NCBI GenBank assembly: GCA_016198685.1
Contig: JACQID010000008.1
Span: 62,001 to 126,000 of the forward strand
Direction: 5' to 3'
Length of the DNA: 64,000 nt
From: Candidatus Aenigmatarchaeota archaeon
GTDB lineage: Archaea; Aenigmatarchaeota; Aenigmatarchaeia; GW2011-AR5
The notes below the pieces were generated by a model. That model did not search any database, was not told where the DNA came from, and saw only the letters and a program-made list of their open reading frames with translations. Made by a program: the position numbers and the translations under genes. Each line of letters opens with the position of its first letter. The stretch's first letter is position 1. Below are positions 36,354 through 45,912 of this stretch, piece after piece.

Positions 36354-37583
36354 TTAAAGGAATTTCTTCAATCCCTTATTCGTTTCTTCTTCGATGACGG
36401 GCTTTCCATAAACGCCGTCATATCCGGGAGTTACTTTTATCCTGCCTTCTCGGTTTTTCAGTATGAGATTTGCAAGTTTTTCGTTTGTAACTTTGTGCAG
36501 TTGTTCCTTGGCTACATTAAGCAGAATATTCATTTCACTGCCGAATTTGGTTATCAGAAGCTCATATAGCGCTTGAACCTTCTTGCTGAGGGGAGCCTGC
36601 CCTACCGAAAGGCCGATAACCTCTGTCAGTGGTAGCAGGCTCTTGTAACCCACAGCTCCACTAGGCACGTATTTTTCCGGTCTGGCCGGGTCTGCCAATT
36701 GTTCTACTCGGTTTAATACGCCTATAGTCAGGGGCTTTCCGCATTTTGGACATATGCCGTTGTGCTTCTTGCTCTCTTTTGGATGCATGGAAATACCGCA
36801 TGTTCTATGCCCGTCATAATGATATTTGCCATAATCTGGCGAAACCTCTATTGTAGAAAGAAGACCCTCCCTTGTTCTTATGGCGTTTAGCAGATGTCTA
36901 TAATCGGTTTTTTTGAGATCAAATGCATTTGCTTCGCGTCCGAGCCTGTAAGGATGCGGCGAATGCGAGTCGCTATTTGAAAGAAGTGTGATTTTGTCAA
37001 GAAATGCACAGCGCCAATTCATGGGGGGGTCACTGGAAAGTCCGGTTTCTATTGCATGTATGTATTTTGTCTTCTCTTTGAAGCAGGTTTCCAAAGAATC
37101 AAAGCCGCTCATGGAGCCAAGGATGCCGAACCATGGTGTCCATGCATGGGCAGGTATTACTTCTATATACTTTGATATTGACATCAACTTTTCAACCAAT
37201 TCTATTGACGAGAAACCGAATATCGGCCTGCCGTCATAATCGAGACGGCCGCGTGAAGCAAGGAATTCGTTTATCTGCGCTACGACCTCAAAATCAGGTG
37301 CAAGAAGCATATGATGTATTCTTCTGCCTTTGCCGTCCTGCGTGTATATAAGTGATATCTCATTGGTGAGCACAAATTTCATTCCATTATGTTCATACAT
37401 GCCGCCTGAGGAGTTGTCAAGCCTTGATTTGAGTTCCTTGAACCATAAAGGATGGGAAAAGTCGCCTGTCCCAATGATATTAAGCCCTTTTTCCTGCCCT
37501 TTCTGCGCAAGAACATCCAGAGTCATGTTTTTGGAAACTGCGCGAGAATAAGGGGAATGTATGTGCAAATCTGCAAATTCCAT
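36354..37583 (-). CDS. Endonuclease Q-like PHP-domain protein
   Basis: PHP motifs MEFADLHIHSPYSRAVS, HAWTPWFG, NSDSHSPHPYRLGREANAF; Zn knuckle CGISMHPKESKKHNGICPKCGKPL. Confidence 0.87.
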   Translation of the reverse strand: MEFADLHIHSPYSRAVSKNMTLDVLAQKGQEKGLNIIGTGDFSHPLWFKELKSRLDNSSGGMYEHNGMKFVLTNEISLIYTQDGKGRRIHHMLLAPDFEVVAQINEFLASRGRLDYDGRPIFGFSSIELVEKLMSISKYIEVIPAHAWTPWFGILGSMSGFDSLETCFKEKTKYIHAIETGLSSDPPMNWRCAFLDKITLLSNSDSHSPHPYRLGREANAFDLKKTDYRHLLNAIRTREGLLSTIEVSPDYGKYHYDGHRTCGISMHPKESKKHNGICPKCGKPLTIGVLNRVEQLADPARPEKYVPSGAVGYKSLLPLTEVIGLSVGQAPLSKKVQALYELLITKFGSEMNILLNVAKEQLHKVTNEKLANLILKNREGRIKVTPGYDGVYGKPVIEEETNKGLKKFL

Positions 37584-37631
37584 AATGGCTTTCCCTTTGA
37601 AATTTTAAATGCGTGTGATTCATTTAATGGT

Positions 37632-38171
37632 ATGCTTATTGGTCGCAGTGATATCCTTTCCTATGTTGCGAAAGGTCTTTTGGTTCAAGACATGCTGGAT
37701 CAGGAAAAACAGGTTCAGTCTTGTGGCGCGGATTTGACCGTAGGCAAAGTCTTTATACTTGAAGGGAAAGGAGTGCTTGACTTTACCAACGAAAAGCGGA
37801 AGTTGCCGGAATACAAGGAATTGCCCTCTGTTAACGGCGTGTGGAATCTTTCACCGGGCATGTATCATTTTGCCATGAACGAAAAAATCGTGCTTCCTAA
37901 AAACGTAGCCGGCCTTCTGCTTCCACGTTCTTCTGCGCTGACGTGCGGCGTTGAAGTCCATACCGCAGTGTGGGATCCGGGATATGAGGGCAGAAGTTTT
38001 ATACATGTCAGCCTTGTTCGCGAAGTCGAGATACACAAGAACGCTAAAGTTGCGCAGATGATATTCTTTGATCTTGGAAAAGAAACTGCCGCGTACAGCG
38101 GCATATACAAAAACGAAGACATAATAAAATTCGCCAAACGAGGCGGACAGGAAGGCCAGGGTTATCAGTGA
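37632..38171 (+). CDS. dUTPase/dCTP deaminase-family protein
   Basis: LPRSSALTCGVEVHTAVWDPGYEGRS; ATG 37632. Confidence 0.85.
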   Translation: MLIGRSDILSYVAKGLLVQDMLDQEKQVQSCGADLTVGKVFILEGKGVLDFTNEKRKLPEYKELPSVNGVWNLSPGMYHFAMNEKIVLPKNVAGLLLPRSSALTCGVEVHTAVWDPGYEGRSFIHVSLVREVEIHKNAKVAQMIFFDLGKETAAYSGIYKNEDIIKFAKRGGQEGQGYQ

Positions 38172-38506
38172 AGGACATGATAAGGATTCAATCAGGAAAA
38201 GAAATTTTCACTGTCAAAGATTGCCGTTCTTTATTGAGTGCAATGCACGGCCTCATGTTTGACTCCCTTAATCATGACGGAGCTCTAATCTTAGGCGGCA
38301 GCATATGGATGCCTTTTGTCAAAAAGCCTCTCCATCTTGTTTTTCTTAGCAAGGAATTAACTGTAACCTCAGTTCAATATGCCGTTCCAATAACATTGAA
38401 TCCAACCACATGGAAGACCTATTCTGACAAGAATGCAAAATATTGTCTTGAGCTTGCAAGAAAGCCAAAATTGGCACAGGGAATGCGGATTAAAATATTA
38501 CCATAG
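38168..38506 (+). CDS. Hypothetical protein (112 aa)
   Basis: Overlaps upstream dUTPase-like gene by 4 nt. Confidence 0.6.
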   Translation: MKDMIRIQSGKEIFTVKDCRSLLSAMHGLMFDSLNHDGALILGGSIWMPFVKKPLHLVFLSKELTVTSVQYAVPITLNPTTWKTYSDKNAKYCLELARKPKLAQGMRIKILP

Positions 38507-38601
38507 AAGTCATATACTATGTTCAGTTAACAAGCCAATTTTGCGCTGAAGATAGATATAGCATATTCGTAATATTTCAACCCACAAAATGCTATATTGA
38601 C

Positions 38602-38674
38602 GGGCCCGTGGTCTAGCGGCTATGACGCATCCTTGACGTGGATGAAGCCAGCGGTTCAAATCCGCTCGGGCCCA
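38602..38674 (+). tRNA. tRNA-Val(GAC), no intron
   Basis: Acceptor GGGCCCG/CGGGCCC, anticodon arm CATCC-TTGACGT-GGATG, T-arm AGCGG-TTCAAAT-CCGCT. Confidence 0.92.
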
Positions 38675-38860
38675 TATAAAAATTCTTCTCATTGCTTCAG
38701 GAATACTTTTCTAATACTGACATTTCACAAGTTATTTTAGGTGCTGCTAAAGTATTTTGTGGAGTTCCAGCTATATTGGTTAGAAAGTATGTCCCTAGGC
38801 TTAGGAACGTTATCATAGAATTTCTCTACACATTGTCCTGCATGTGCGCAACAGAAACAA

Positions 38861-39454
38861 TTACACATAAAGCACATGACGATACAGAATCTTATCTGGA
38901 AGCCCTGTGCCAGGCTCAAGAGATGCAACTATCTCGAAAGGCCCATGCCTGCCCAAAGAATCTCTCACAATGGGCGAAAATCCGTCAGGCGTAGGATGAG
39001 AAAAATACGATGCATCTTCTCCGAATGTTCTGACTGCATCATCCTTGTTAATGGATGTCCTGCTTGGCAAACCGGTAACATAATCTATTTCTGTTATCCA
39101 TCCGTCAGGCGGCAATTCGACAGGGATTTTGTTGTCTCCTTCGGCTATCCACATTTCGGATTTTTCGTCAAAATAAACTCTTAGCGGTCTTTCTATCATA
39201 ATTTTTCCGTCTGTATATGTCGATGTCCATTCCCCTTGTCCGTTGTCTCTATGTACAGCCTGCCTGTATGCCGGGGACAGCCAGCCTTGTTCGTTTCTGC
39301 CAAAATACGCTGTCACTAGATCTTTTATCGTAGGCAGGAATAATGCTTTGTCTAAATTTGATATCGGAGAACCTTTCAGATCAAGTAGTTTTTCACCTAG
39401 GTAAAATTCTCCATCTTTCGCAGGAACGTAAATGCTGTTCTTCGGGTTTGACAT
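38861..39454 (-). CDS. Hypothetical protein (197 aa)
   Basis: Long ORF in interval with no competing gene. Confidence 0.55.
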   Translation of the reverse strand: MSNPKNSIYVPAKDGEFYLGEKLLDLKGSPISNLDKALFLPTIKDLVTAYFGRNEQGWLSPAYRQAVHRDNGQGEWTSTYTDGKIMIERPLRVYFDEKSEMWIAEGDNKIPVELPPDGWITEIDYVTGLPSRTSINKDDAVRTFGEDASYFSHPTPDGFSPIVRDSLGRHGPFEIVASLEPGTGLPDKILYRHVLYV

Positions 39455-39553
39455 CTATATAATTGTCAACTGGTATATTTAAAGCTTTACTACTTTTAAG
39501 TAATATAAAACATTAATTAATTCCTCAAATAAATAAACCCACGCAAATATCTA

Positions 39554-39940
39554 ATGATGGGAAATATCCCTTCTTCTGATTCGGAATGGAAGAAGAAGCT
39601 CTCTGCAGAGCAATATCGTATTCTCAGGGAAAAAGGCACAGAAGCGCCGTTCACAGGCAAGCTTCTGAAGAACAAGGAAAAGGGTGCTTATTTGTGCAAA
39701 GGCTGCGGCACGGAATTATTTTCCTATGAAACCAAATTTGAATCAGGAACAGGCTGGCCAAGTTTTTATGACGCAAAGAACGTTCAACTGAGAGAAGATG
39801 ACAGCCACGGCATGCGCAGAACAGAAGTCCTATGCAAGAAATGCGGCGGGCACCTTGGGCATGTTTTTGATGATGGCCCACAGCCTACGGGCAAACGTTT
39901 CTGCATAAATTCGGCGGCGCTGGAGTTTCGGAAGAAATAG
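39554..39940 (+). CDS. msrB: Peptide methionine (R)-S-oxide reductase
   Basis: [56 protein letters not shown]. Confidence 0.96.
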   Translation: MMGNIPSSDSEWKKKLSAEQYRILREKGTEAPFTGKLLKNKEKGAYLCKGCGTELFSYETKFESGTGWPSFYDAKNVQLREDDSHGMRRTEVLCKKCGGHLGHVFDDGPQPTGKRFCINSAALEFRKK

Positions 39941-39945
39941 CGTCA

Positions 39946-40197
39946 TTATTTGTATACGTTTCTTCTGTGACCTATTTCTATGGCCATTATTATCAATAGC
40001 TCGTTCTTGATGTCAAGAATTAGTCTATAATCGCCTACACGAAATCTGTAGTAGGGGAATCCAATTAATTTTCTTATGAATTCATACGGTCTTACTCTTA
40101 TTCTCTCCAAGGAAGAAATGATGCGTTCCTGCAGATTTTTTTCGAGTTTGTCGAGTTGTTTTTCTGCTAAAACGGAAAAAGCTATAGTGTAACTCAT
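39946..40197 (-). CDS. RelE/ParE-superfamily toxin
   Basis: FSVLAEKQLDKLEKNLQERI...YYRFRVGDYRLILDIKNELLIIMAIEIGHRRNVYK. Confidence 0.88.
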   Translation of the reverse strand: MSYTIAFSVLAEKQLDKLEKNLQERIISSLERIRVRPYEFIRKLIGFPYYRFRVGDYRLILDIKNELLIIMAIEIGHRRNVYK

Positions 40198-40430
40198 AGT
40201 GCTTTTTCCTTCTTTATCTGTTCAAGTCTCTTGAATTTGCCTTCCTTGAACCATTTTTCAGAATTTTTTTCATACTCTTGTATGTGACGTTTGGTTTCCT
40301 CGGAAAGTTCGAGAGAATCCTCTACCAAATCCCATATGACGTCTTCATAACTCTCTCCTTTGAATAATTTCCTCTGTATGAGTTGATCCTGAAGACTTTC
40401 ACTTATTTGTATTGTCGTTGTCATAGACAT
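40194..40430 (-). CDS. Type II antitoxin (partner of RelE-like toxin)
   Basis: 78 aa, TTTIQISESLQDQL N-terminus; 4-nt overlap with toxin. Confidence 0.78.
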   Translation of the reverse strand: MSMTTTIQISESLQDQLIQRKLFKGESYEDVIWDLVEDSLELSEETKRHIQEYEKNSEKWFKEGKFKRLEQIKKEKAL

Positions 40431-40494
40431 CCATAGACATCTATAGTAAGCTATAGTATTTAAAGCTTTATTTCTTTTTCGACAAAATCAGAGA

Positions 40495-41082
40495 ATGAAA
40501 GCAATATTGGTCCATGGTTGGGATGGTCATCCTGAGGAAGGATGGTTCCCATGGCTCAAGAAAGAGCTTGAGAAAAGGGGCTTTGAAGTCACCGTCCCGC
40601 AACTACCAGACGCAGAAAAACCACGCATAGAAAAATGGATTCCGGCCCTTGCAATGGCCGCAGGCAAAGTAGATGAGAACACGTATTTTATTGGCCATAG
40701 CATGGGATGCCAGGCAATAGTGAGGTACGTTGAATCATTACCGGAGGCCGTGAAGATCGGCGGCGCTGTTTTTGTAGGCGGTTTTTTCCTGCGTTTAACT
40801 GGTCTTGAAAACGATGCTGATGTGCAGGAGACCGACCGGCACTGGCTCGGCTCCCCTGTTGACTTCAGGAAAGCAAAAAGCCACATGAGAAGAAGTGTTG
40901 CCATATTTTCGGATGATGACCCTTACGTGCCTCTTGATAATCAGGAGGATTTCATGGAAAAACTGGGATCGGAAATAATCATAGAACACAACAAGGGGCA
41001 TTACAACGAAAGTGCAGGCGCCTTTCAAGTTCCTTCAGTTCTTGATGCCGTTCTCAGTATTTCAGGAAAAGATAAACGGTAA
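40495..41082 (+). CDS. Alpha/beta hydrolase, RBBP9/YdeN family
   Basis: AILVHGWDGHPEEGWFPWL, FIGHSMGCQAIVRY. Confidence 0.85.
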   Translation: MKAILVHGWDGHPEEGWFPWLKKELEKRGFEVTVPQLPDAEKPRIEKWIPALAMAAGKVDENTYFIGHSMGCQAIVRYVESLPEAVKIGGAVFVGGFFLRLTGLENDADVQETDRHWLGSPVDFRKAKSHMRRSVAIFSDDDPYVPLDNQEDFMEKLGSEIIIEHNKGHYNESAGAFQVPSVLDAVLSISGKDKR

Positions 41083-41202
41083 AATATCATGCGATTTTCA
41101 GAAAAAGTGGTCTTGGTAACCGGAGAATAGTCTGGCTATAACAAATATATACCATTACTTTACATCTTAAATATCTAATTATAGATAATTTGTAATGGTA
41201 AC

Positions 41203-42063
41203 ATGAGAGTTGTGCAACGAAACAGGGGGGCAAGAACCTACTTCTATCTGCAATATTCATTCAGGAAAGACGGGCATGTTGTAACGAGAGAGAAATATCT
41301 GGGATTACACATACCGGAAAATATGGAAATAATCAAGGAGGAAGTTCTGAAGGAAATGAAACGTCACGTCTATTCTGACCTGGAAAATATAAAGGCGCGG
41401 TTCCAGCAGGAATGGCAGGGGCTGCCGGAAACAGTCAAGGAAAACCAAAAACACGAAATAGCGATAGCCTTCACTTACAATACGAATGCAATAGAAGGGT
41501 CAATAATAACACTGAAGGATGCAAGGGAGATAATAGCGGAAGGCATTGCGCCTGCAAAGCCGCTTCGTGACATCAAGGAAACAGAGTCCCATGCATCAGT
41601 TTTTTTGCGTATGCTAGGGGAAAATAATGATATAGACGAACAGTTATTGATCAAGTGGCACAAGGACCTATTTTTGCCCACAAAACCTGACATCGCAGGC
41701 ATTTTCAGAAATTATCTCATACGGGTCGGGTCTTATGTCGCGCCTGACTGGCAGGACGTGAAAGAGCTGATGCGTGAGCTCATAAGATTCATAAGGATGA
41801 GCAGCGGGAACCCTGTTGAGCATGCGGCCCGCGTCCATTACAGATTCGAGAAGATACATCCCTTCGGTGACGGCAACGGTAGGCTCGGGAGGCTTCTGAT
41901 GAACTGCATGCTCTGGCGTGCGGGCTACCCTATGCTCATAATAGAATACAGGAAAAGGCGTGCGTACTACGCCGCATTGGAAAAGGACGAGGAAGGCTTC
42001 GTGAAATATTTTATGAGGATGTATCTGAAGGCGTTCAAGAAACTGACAGGGAAAGCGCAATAG
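41203..42063 (+). CDS. Fic-domain protein (class II)
   Basis: HPFGDGNGRLGRLLMN and inhibitory TNAIEG. Confidence 0.92.
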   Translation: MRVVQRNRGARTYFYLQYSFRKDGHVVTREKYLGLHIPENMEIIKEEVLKEMKRHVYSDLENIKARFQQEWQGLPETVKENQKHEIAIAFTYNTNAIEGSIITLKDAREIIAEGIAPAKPLRDIKETESHASVFLRMLGENNDIDEQLLIKWHKDLFLPTKPDIAGIFRNYLIRVGSYVAPDWQDVKELMRELIRFIRMSSGNPVEHAARVHYRFEKIHPFGDGNGRLGRLLMNCMLWRAGYPMLIIEYRKRRAYYAALEKDEEGFVKYFMRMYLKAFKKLTGKAQ

Positions 42064-42123
42064 TGCAAGAAAAGAATGTATATGTGGCGGGGGTTACAGA
42101 ATATTCAACGGCTATAAATTTGT

Positions 42124-42339
42124 GTGAAGACCATGAAAAAACGCGTATTTACGATTCTGATAGAAAAAGGCGAAAACGGCGCCTATATAGCAGAAGTGCC
42201 GGGCCTCAAGGGCTGTAATACGCAAGGTGGCGCAGTAGAAGACGCGATGAAGAACATAAAGGAAACAACAGATACGTGCCTTGAAGAGCAGGACGTAATC
42301 CCGAACGAATTCGCAGAGGTCCAAAAAATAGGGGCATGA
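42124..42339 (+). CDS. HicB-like antitoxin
   Basis: FTILIEKGENGAYIAEVPGLKGCNTQGGAVEDAMKNIKETTDTCLEE. Confidence 0.82.
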   Translation: MKTMKKRVFTILIEKGENGAYIAEVPGLKGCNTQGGAVEDAMKNIKETTDTCLEEQDVIPNEFAEVQKIGA

Positions 42340-42342
42340 TGC

Positions 42343-42510
42343 ATGAATTTGCCTTCGGGTTCCCGGCAGAAAATGATAAGGATTCTTTATATGCAAGGCT
42401 TTCAGATCGTCAGGCAACGAAGCAGTCACGTGCAGATGAAAGACGCAAAAGGAAGGTTTGTCACTGTGCTGGTTCATTCAGGAATGGGGACAAATCGTTC
42501 CGCCTGTTAG
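42343..42510 (+). CDS. HicA-like toxin, apparently C-terminally truncated (55 aa; not in ORF track)
   Basis: Reads MNLPSGSRQKMIRILYMQGFQIVRQRSSHVQMKDAKGRFVTVLVHSGMGTNRSAC*; stop lies in an inverted repeat. Confidence 0.7.
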   Translation: MNLPSGSRQKMIRILYMQGFQIVRQRSSHVQMKDAKGRFVTVLVHSGMGTNRSAC

Positions 42511-42543
42511 GCTGATAACTTTATGCAATTTTATCAGCCTAAC
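42506..42543. repeat. 13-bp perfect inverted repeat (hairpin) at the hicA-like stop
   Basis: GTTAGGCTGATAA (42506-42518) / TTATCAGCCTAAC (42531-42543). Confidence 0.85.
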
Positions 42544-42780
42544 TGTATTCAGGGAATTGCCATTGTCGCCAAAGAGTGTCGTAGCCGTGTCCAGCAACGG
42601 CTCGGTTCCTTACGCGCCTTTGGCAAAGAAGGCGGTATTTTTCACAGCCACGGACAATAATCCGCCAATTCCGCGGATTATTGAAACTTAATTTACAACT
42701 GTTCTTATTGTCGGGCATGTCATTTTGTTATGGCGACCAGCTAAGTTAATTATATATGTAATGGAAAAGTAATGTGACGT

Positions 42781-43218
42781 ATGTACAACAAAATAGAGAA
42801 GAAATTGATTCAAGCGGCCATGGAAGGCGTGAAGAATGCTTTTACTGGAAAGAATAAACCAAAAGATGTTAGGTTTGGGGCAGCTGTTCTTACAAAGAAA
42901 GGCAACATATACTTTTCCGGTCAGTACTACTCTGATACATATTCACTCACACTTCATGCAGAACAGGCGGTACTTGCGTATGCAGCTGCTCATGGAGAGT
43001 ATGACATAGTTGCGATTGCAATTACAGGGAATGGATCTGCCGGAGGTATAAGGGGCGACGATTCTATATACCCATGTCATATGTGCAAACAGCTTCTGTG
43101 GGAAAGCTACATTCGCTCTAAACGAAATACAGAAATTATACTGGCAGATGAAAAAGGCAACGTTATAGAAAGACTGAAACTGCTTGACATAATGAATCAC
43201 GCGTGGCCGAAAGGTTGA
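42781..43218 (+). CDS. Cytidine deaminase family protein
   Basis: RFGAAVLTKKGNIYFSGQ, HAEQ, PCHMCKQLLWE. Confidence 0.85.
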   Translation: MYNKIEKKLIQAAMEGVKNAFTGKNKPKDVRFGAAVLTKKGNIYFSGQYYSDTYSLTLHAEQAVLAYAAAHGEYDIVAIAITGNGSAGGIRGDDSIYPCHMCKQLLWESYIRSKRNTEIILADEKGNVIERLKLLDIMNHAWPKG

Positions 43219-43256
43219 GAATATAAATTTAATTATAGGAATAGTTGATGTTGGTT

Positions 43257-43329
43257 GGGCTTGTAGTCTAGCTTGGTAGGATCCGTGCTTTGGGAGCATG
43301 AGACCCAGGTTCAAATCCTGGCGAGCCCA
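43257..43329 (+). tRNA. tRNA-Pro(UGG), no intron
   Basis: Acceptor GGGCTTG/CGAGCCC, anticodon arm CGTGC-TTTGGGA-GCATG. Confidence 0.92.
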
Positions 43330-43388
43330 TTAATTTTGCTTATTTCGGCTTTAAAAAAATAATGAACATTTTCTTTTCAGGATAATTT

Positions 43389-44393
43389 ATGGCTGTGTTT
43401 TCTGATGTTGATATTCGTGCAAATCTGGGCAATCTAATAGACATAGAAAATTTTGACGAGAAGCACCTGAGACCCAATTCTTATGATGTAGACAGGGGAG
43501 ATTTATGGGAAGTTACAGACAGCAGCGTGAAAGAAAATATACTTGAAGTGCAGAGAAGGCTTGGGAGCCGCGGAATTGATACGGAATATATGCTTCCTGA
43601 ATTAAAGCCCCGGCAGTTGCGAAGGCTCAAGAAAGATCCTATACTCGTGCCTAAAAATGTATATATTGCCGAGTGTGTCCCGGGAGCATGGGTTTCAGAT
43701 AACATGTCTGCCAGAATCATACCCAGGAGCCGCCATGCAAGAGACGGGCTTTATGCATTCAATCCAAATCTGAACTCAAACATGCCTTTTCTTGCTATCG
43801 TCCCGCATGCTTATGCGAAAGCGCCAGAGCATGGAATAGCCCAGATGATAATATACGAGCGCGGAACCAAGGCACTCACACGTGCGGAAATAAGAGAGTC
43901 CATCAACAACGGCAATTTATATTACCGTGACCCGGCCAGTCAATCAGAAGCCCGAATCTTTTCTGACGAAGATGACAAAGGTTTTATGCCCGCAAGATTT
44001 GCGAATGAACTTGTCGCATACAAAGGTAACACGCTGGGTAATGGGGAAAGCTCAGAGAAGTTCTCGAATGGGGGCAGTCGCAGGGGCGTTTTCGATTTTT
44101 ATCTTGGCGTAACGGTTGAGGAATTCGGAACAGGGAAATCCCATATCTTATGGATGCTCTCTGACAAGGGACATATATATCCCAATGCGCCTCTGTGCAA
44201 TGCAGGCGTCCCTGCGCAGCAACATACGCTGGAAGTTACTCTAAATCCGGAGGAAATAACGAAGATAAAATCCGGAAGATATCCGCACGCATGCCGTCTG
44301 AGGGCATATGCCCTGAAGACGCCGGCTTCAGCAGACTATGCAGAAGTCGGGAATTACAACGGGCAGACATCACCACTGCCGAGGATAGCTTGA
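43389..44393 (+). CDS. dCTP deaminase/dUTPase-superfamily protein, probably two-domain
   Basis: MAVFSDVDIRANLGNLIDIENFDEKHLRPNSYDV start and RIIPRSRHARDGLYAFNPNL. Confidence 0.65.
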   Translation: MAVFSDVDIRANLGNLIDIENFDEKHLRPNSYDVDRGDLWEVTDSSVKENILEVQRRLGSRGIDTEYMLPELKPRQLRRLKKDPILVPKNVYIAECVPGAWVSDNMSARIIPRSRHARDGLYAFNPNLNSNMPFLAIVPHAYAKAPEHGIAQMIIYERGTKALTRAEIRESINNGNLYYRDPASQSEARIFSDEDDKGFMPARFANELVAYKGNTLGNGESSEKFSNGGSRRGVFDFYLGVTVEEFGTGKSHILWMLSDKGHIYPNAPLCNAGVPAQQHTLEVTLNPEEITKIKSGRYPHACRLRAYALKTPASADYAEVGNYNGQTSPLPRIA

Positions 44394-44433
44394 ACTGTTG
44401 ATAACGACATCCAAAACCTATTAATCCGGTAAT

Positions 44434-45870
44434 ATGAAAGTGATAAGCATGTCAGAAGATTTGGGAATTACGGTGAAGCGGGAAGAAGATTTCTCCAAGT
44501 GGTATCTTGAGATCGTGAGAAAGGGCAATTTCATGGACCAGCGTACTCCAATGAAAGGGTTTGATGTCATAATGCCATGGGGATATGCCGTATGGGAGAT
44601 AATGCAGCAGACTTTCGACCGGATGATAAAGGAGAAAGGAGTGCAGAATGCATACTTCCCGTCCTTCATTCCTGAAAGCCTGATAAAGAAAGAGGAAGAG
44701 CATTTCGCGGGTTTCAAGGCGGAAGTAGCCAAGGTCACTGAAGCCGGCGGCGAAAAGCTTGCCGATCCTCTAATTGTCCGTCCTACGTCTGAAATGATTA
44801 TGTATTATATGTATAAGCTATGGATACGCTCTTACAAGGATCTGCCGCTTAAAATCAATCAGTGGAACAATATCGTGCGCATAGACACGAAAGTCACAAA
44901 GCCGTTCATCCGGGGCCGCGAATTTCTCTGGCAGGAAGGCCATACCGCGCATGCCACGAAAGGCGAGGCAGAGGAATTCCTTCATGATATCATAGGATTA
45001 TATGCAAAGATGTACGAGCTTTTTGCGATGGAAGGCTTGAAATTGGTACGGCCCCAGCACGACACGTTCCCTGGCGCAGGCTATACCGTTGTATTCGATA
45101 CTCTTGTTCAGGATGGAAAAGTTGTCCAGGGTCCGGGTTCGCATTTCCTTGCGCAAAAATTCTCAAAGGCGCTTGACATTGCTTATACGGATGAAAAAGA
45201 ACAGAAGCAGCACGTCTGGCAGACCTGCTGGGGCCTTACAACAAGACAGATAGGAATACTTCTCATGCATCATGGTGATGACAAGGGCGCAGTGTTGCCT
45301 CCTGGGGTTGCCCCGATACAGGTCGTCATAATACCTATCTTGTTCAAGGGCAAGGAAGAAATTGTGCTTGAAAAGGCCAGAGAAATAGCCAAGAAGCTGA
45401 AGGCTCGGGTTTACATAGACGAAAGGAATCATACAGCCGGCTTCAAGTTCAACGAATGGGAACTTAAGGGCGTCCCTCTTCGCATAGAGATAGGGCCAAA
45501 GGATATTGAAGCCGGACACATAACTGTTGTGCGAAGAGACACACGTGAGAAAATCCAGGTCAAGACGGTAACTGACGTTGAGAAGATGCTTGAGAAAATG
45601 CAGCATGACATGCTCGAAAAATCCCGGACATTCCTCAAGGAAAATATACGCGACGCAAAAAGCAAACAGGAAGCGATATCTGCCATGGCAAAGGGCGGCT
45701 TTGTGCGAATAAACTGGTGCGGCTCTGCTGAATGCGATAAATCCCTGAAGAAAGAAACCGGCGGCGAGATACGCGGCATTCTATGGGGCAAAAGCGAGCA
45801 TGCATCGGGCGCATGCCTCTATTGCTCCTCTCCTGCCGGCCATGTAGCGTATGCGGCAAGAGCATACTGA
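44434..45870 (+). CDS. proS: Prolyl-tRNA synthetase (archaeal/eukaryotic type)
   Basis: RPTSEMIMYYMYKLWIRSYKDLPLKINQWNNIVR, WQEGHTAHAT, CLYCSSPAGHVAYAARAY. Confidence 0.96.
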   Translation: MKVISMSEDLGITVKREEDFSKWYLEIVRKGNFMDQRTPMKGFDVIMPWGYAVWEIMQQTFDRMIKEKGVQNAYFPSFIPESLIKKEEEHFAGFKAEVAKVTEAGGEKLADPLIVRPTSEMIMYYMYKLWIRSYKDLPLKINQWNNIVRIDTKVTKPFIRGREFLWQEGHTAHATKGEAEEFLHDIIGLYAKMYELFAMEGLKLVRPQHDTFPGAGYTVVFDTLVQDGKVVQGPGSHFLAQKFSKALDIAYTDEKEQKQHVWQTCWGLTTRQIGILLMHHGDDKGAVLPPGVAPIQVVIIPILFKGKEEIVLEKAREIAKKLKARVYIDERNHTAGFKFNEWELKGVPLRIEIGPKDIEAGHITVVRRDTREKIQVKTVTDVEKMLEKMQHDMLEKSRTFLKENIRDAKSKQEAISAMAKGGFVRINWCGSAECDKSLKKETGGEIRGILWGKSEHASGACLYCSSPAGHVAYAARAY

Positions 45871-45912
45871 ATAGTGCAAATCAATTTATTCCGCCAAAGC
45901 TGATAATTAAGC

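Noticed and set aside
42458-42691. 77-aa ORF after the hicA-like gene
   Set aside because: Overlaps hicA-like 3' end and both hairpins; probably not coding, though a decayed gene fragment cannot be excluded.
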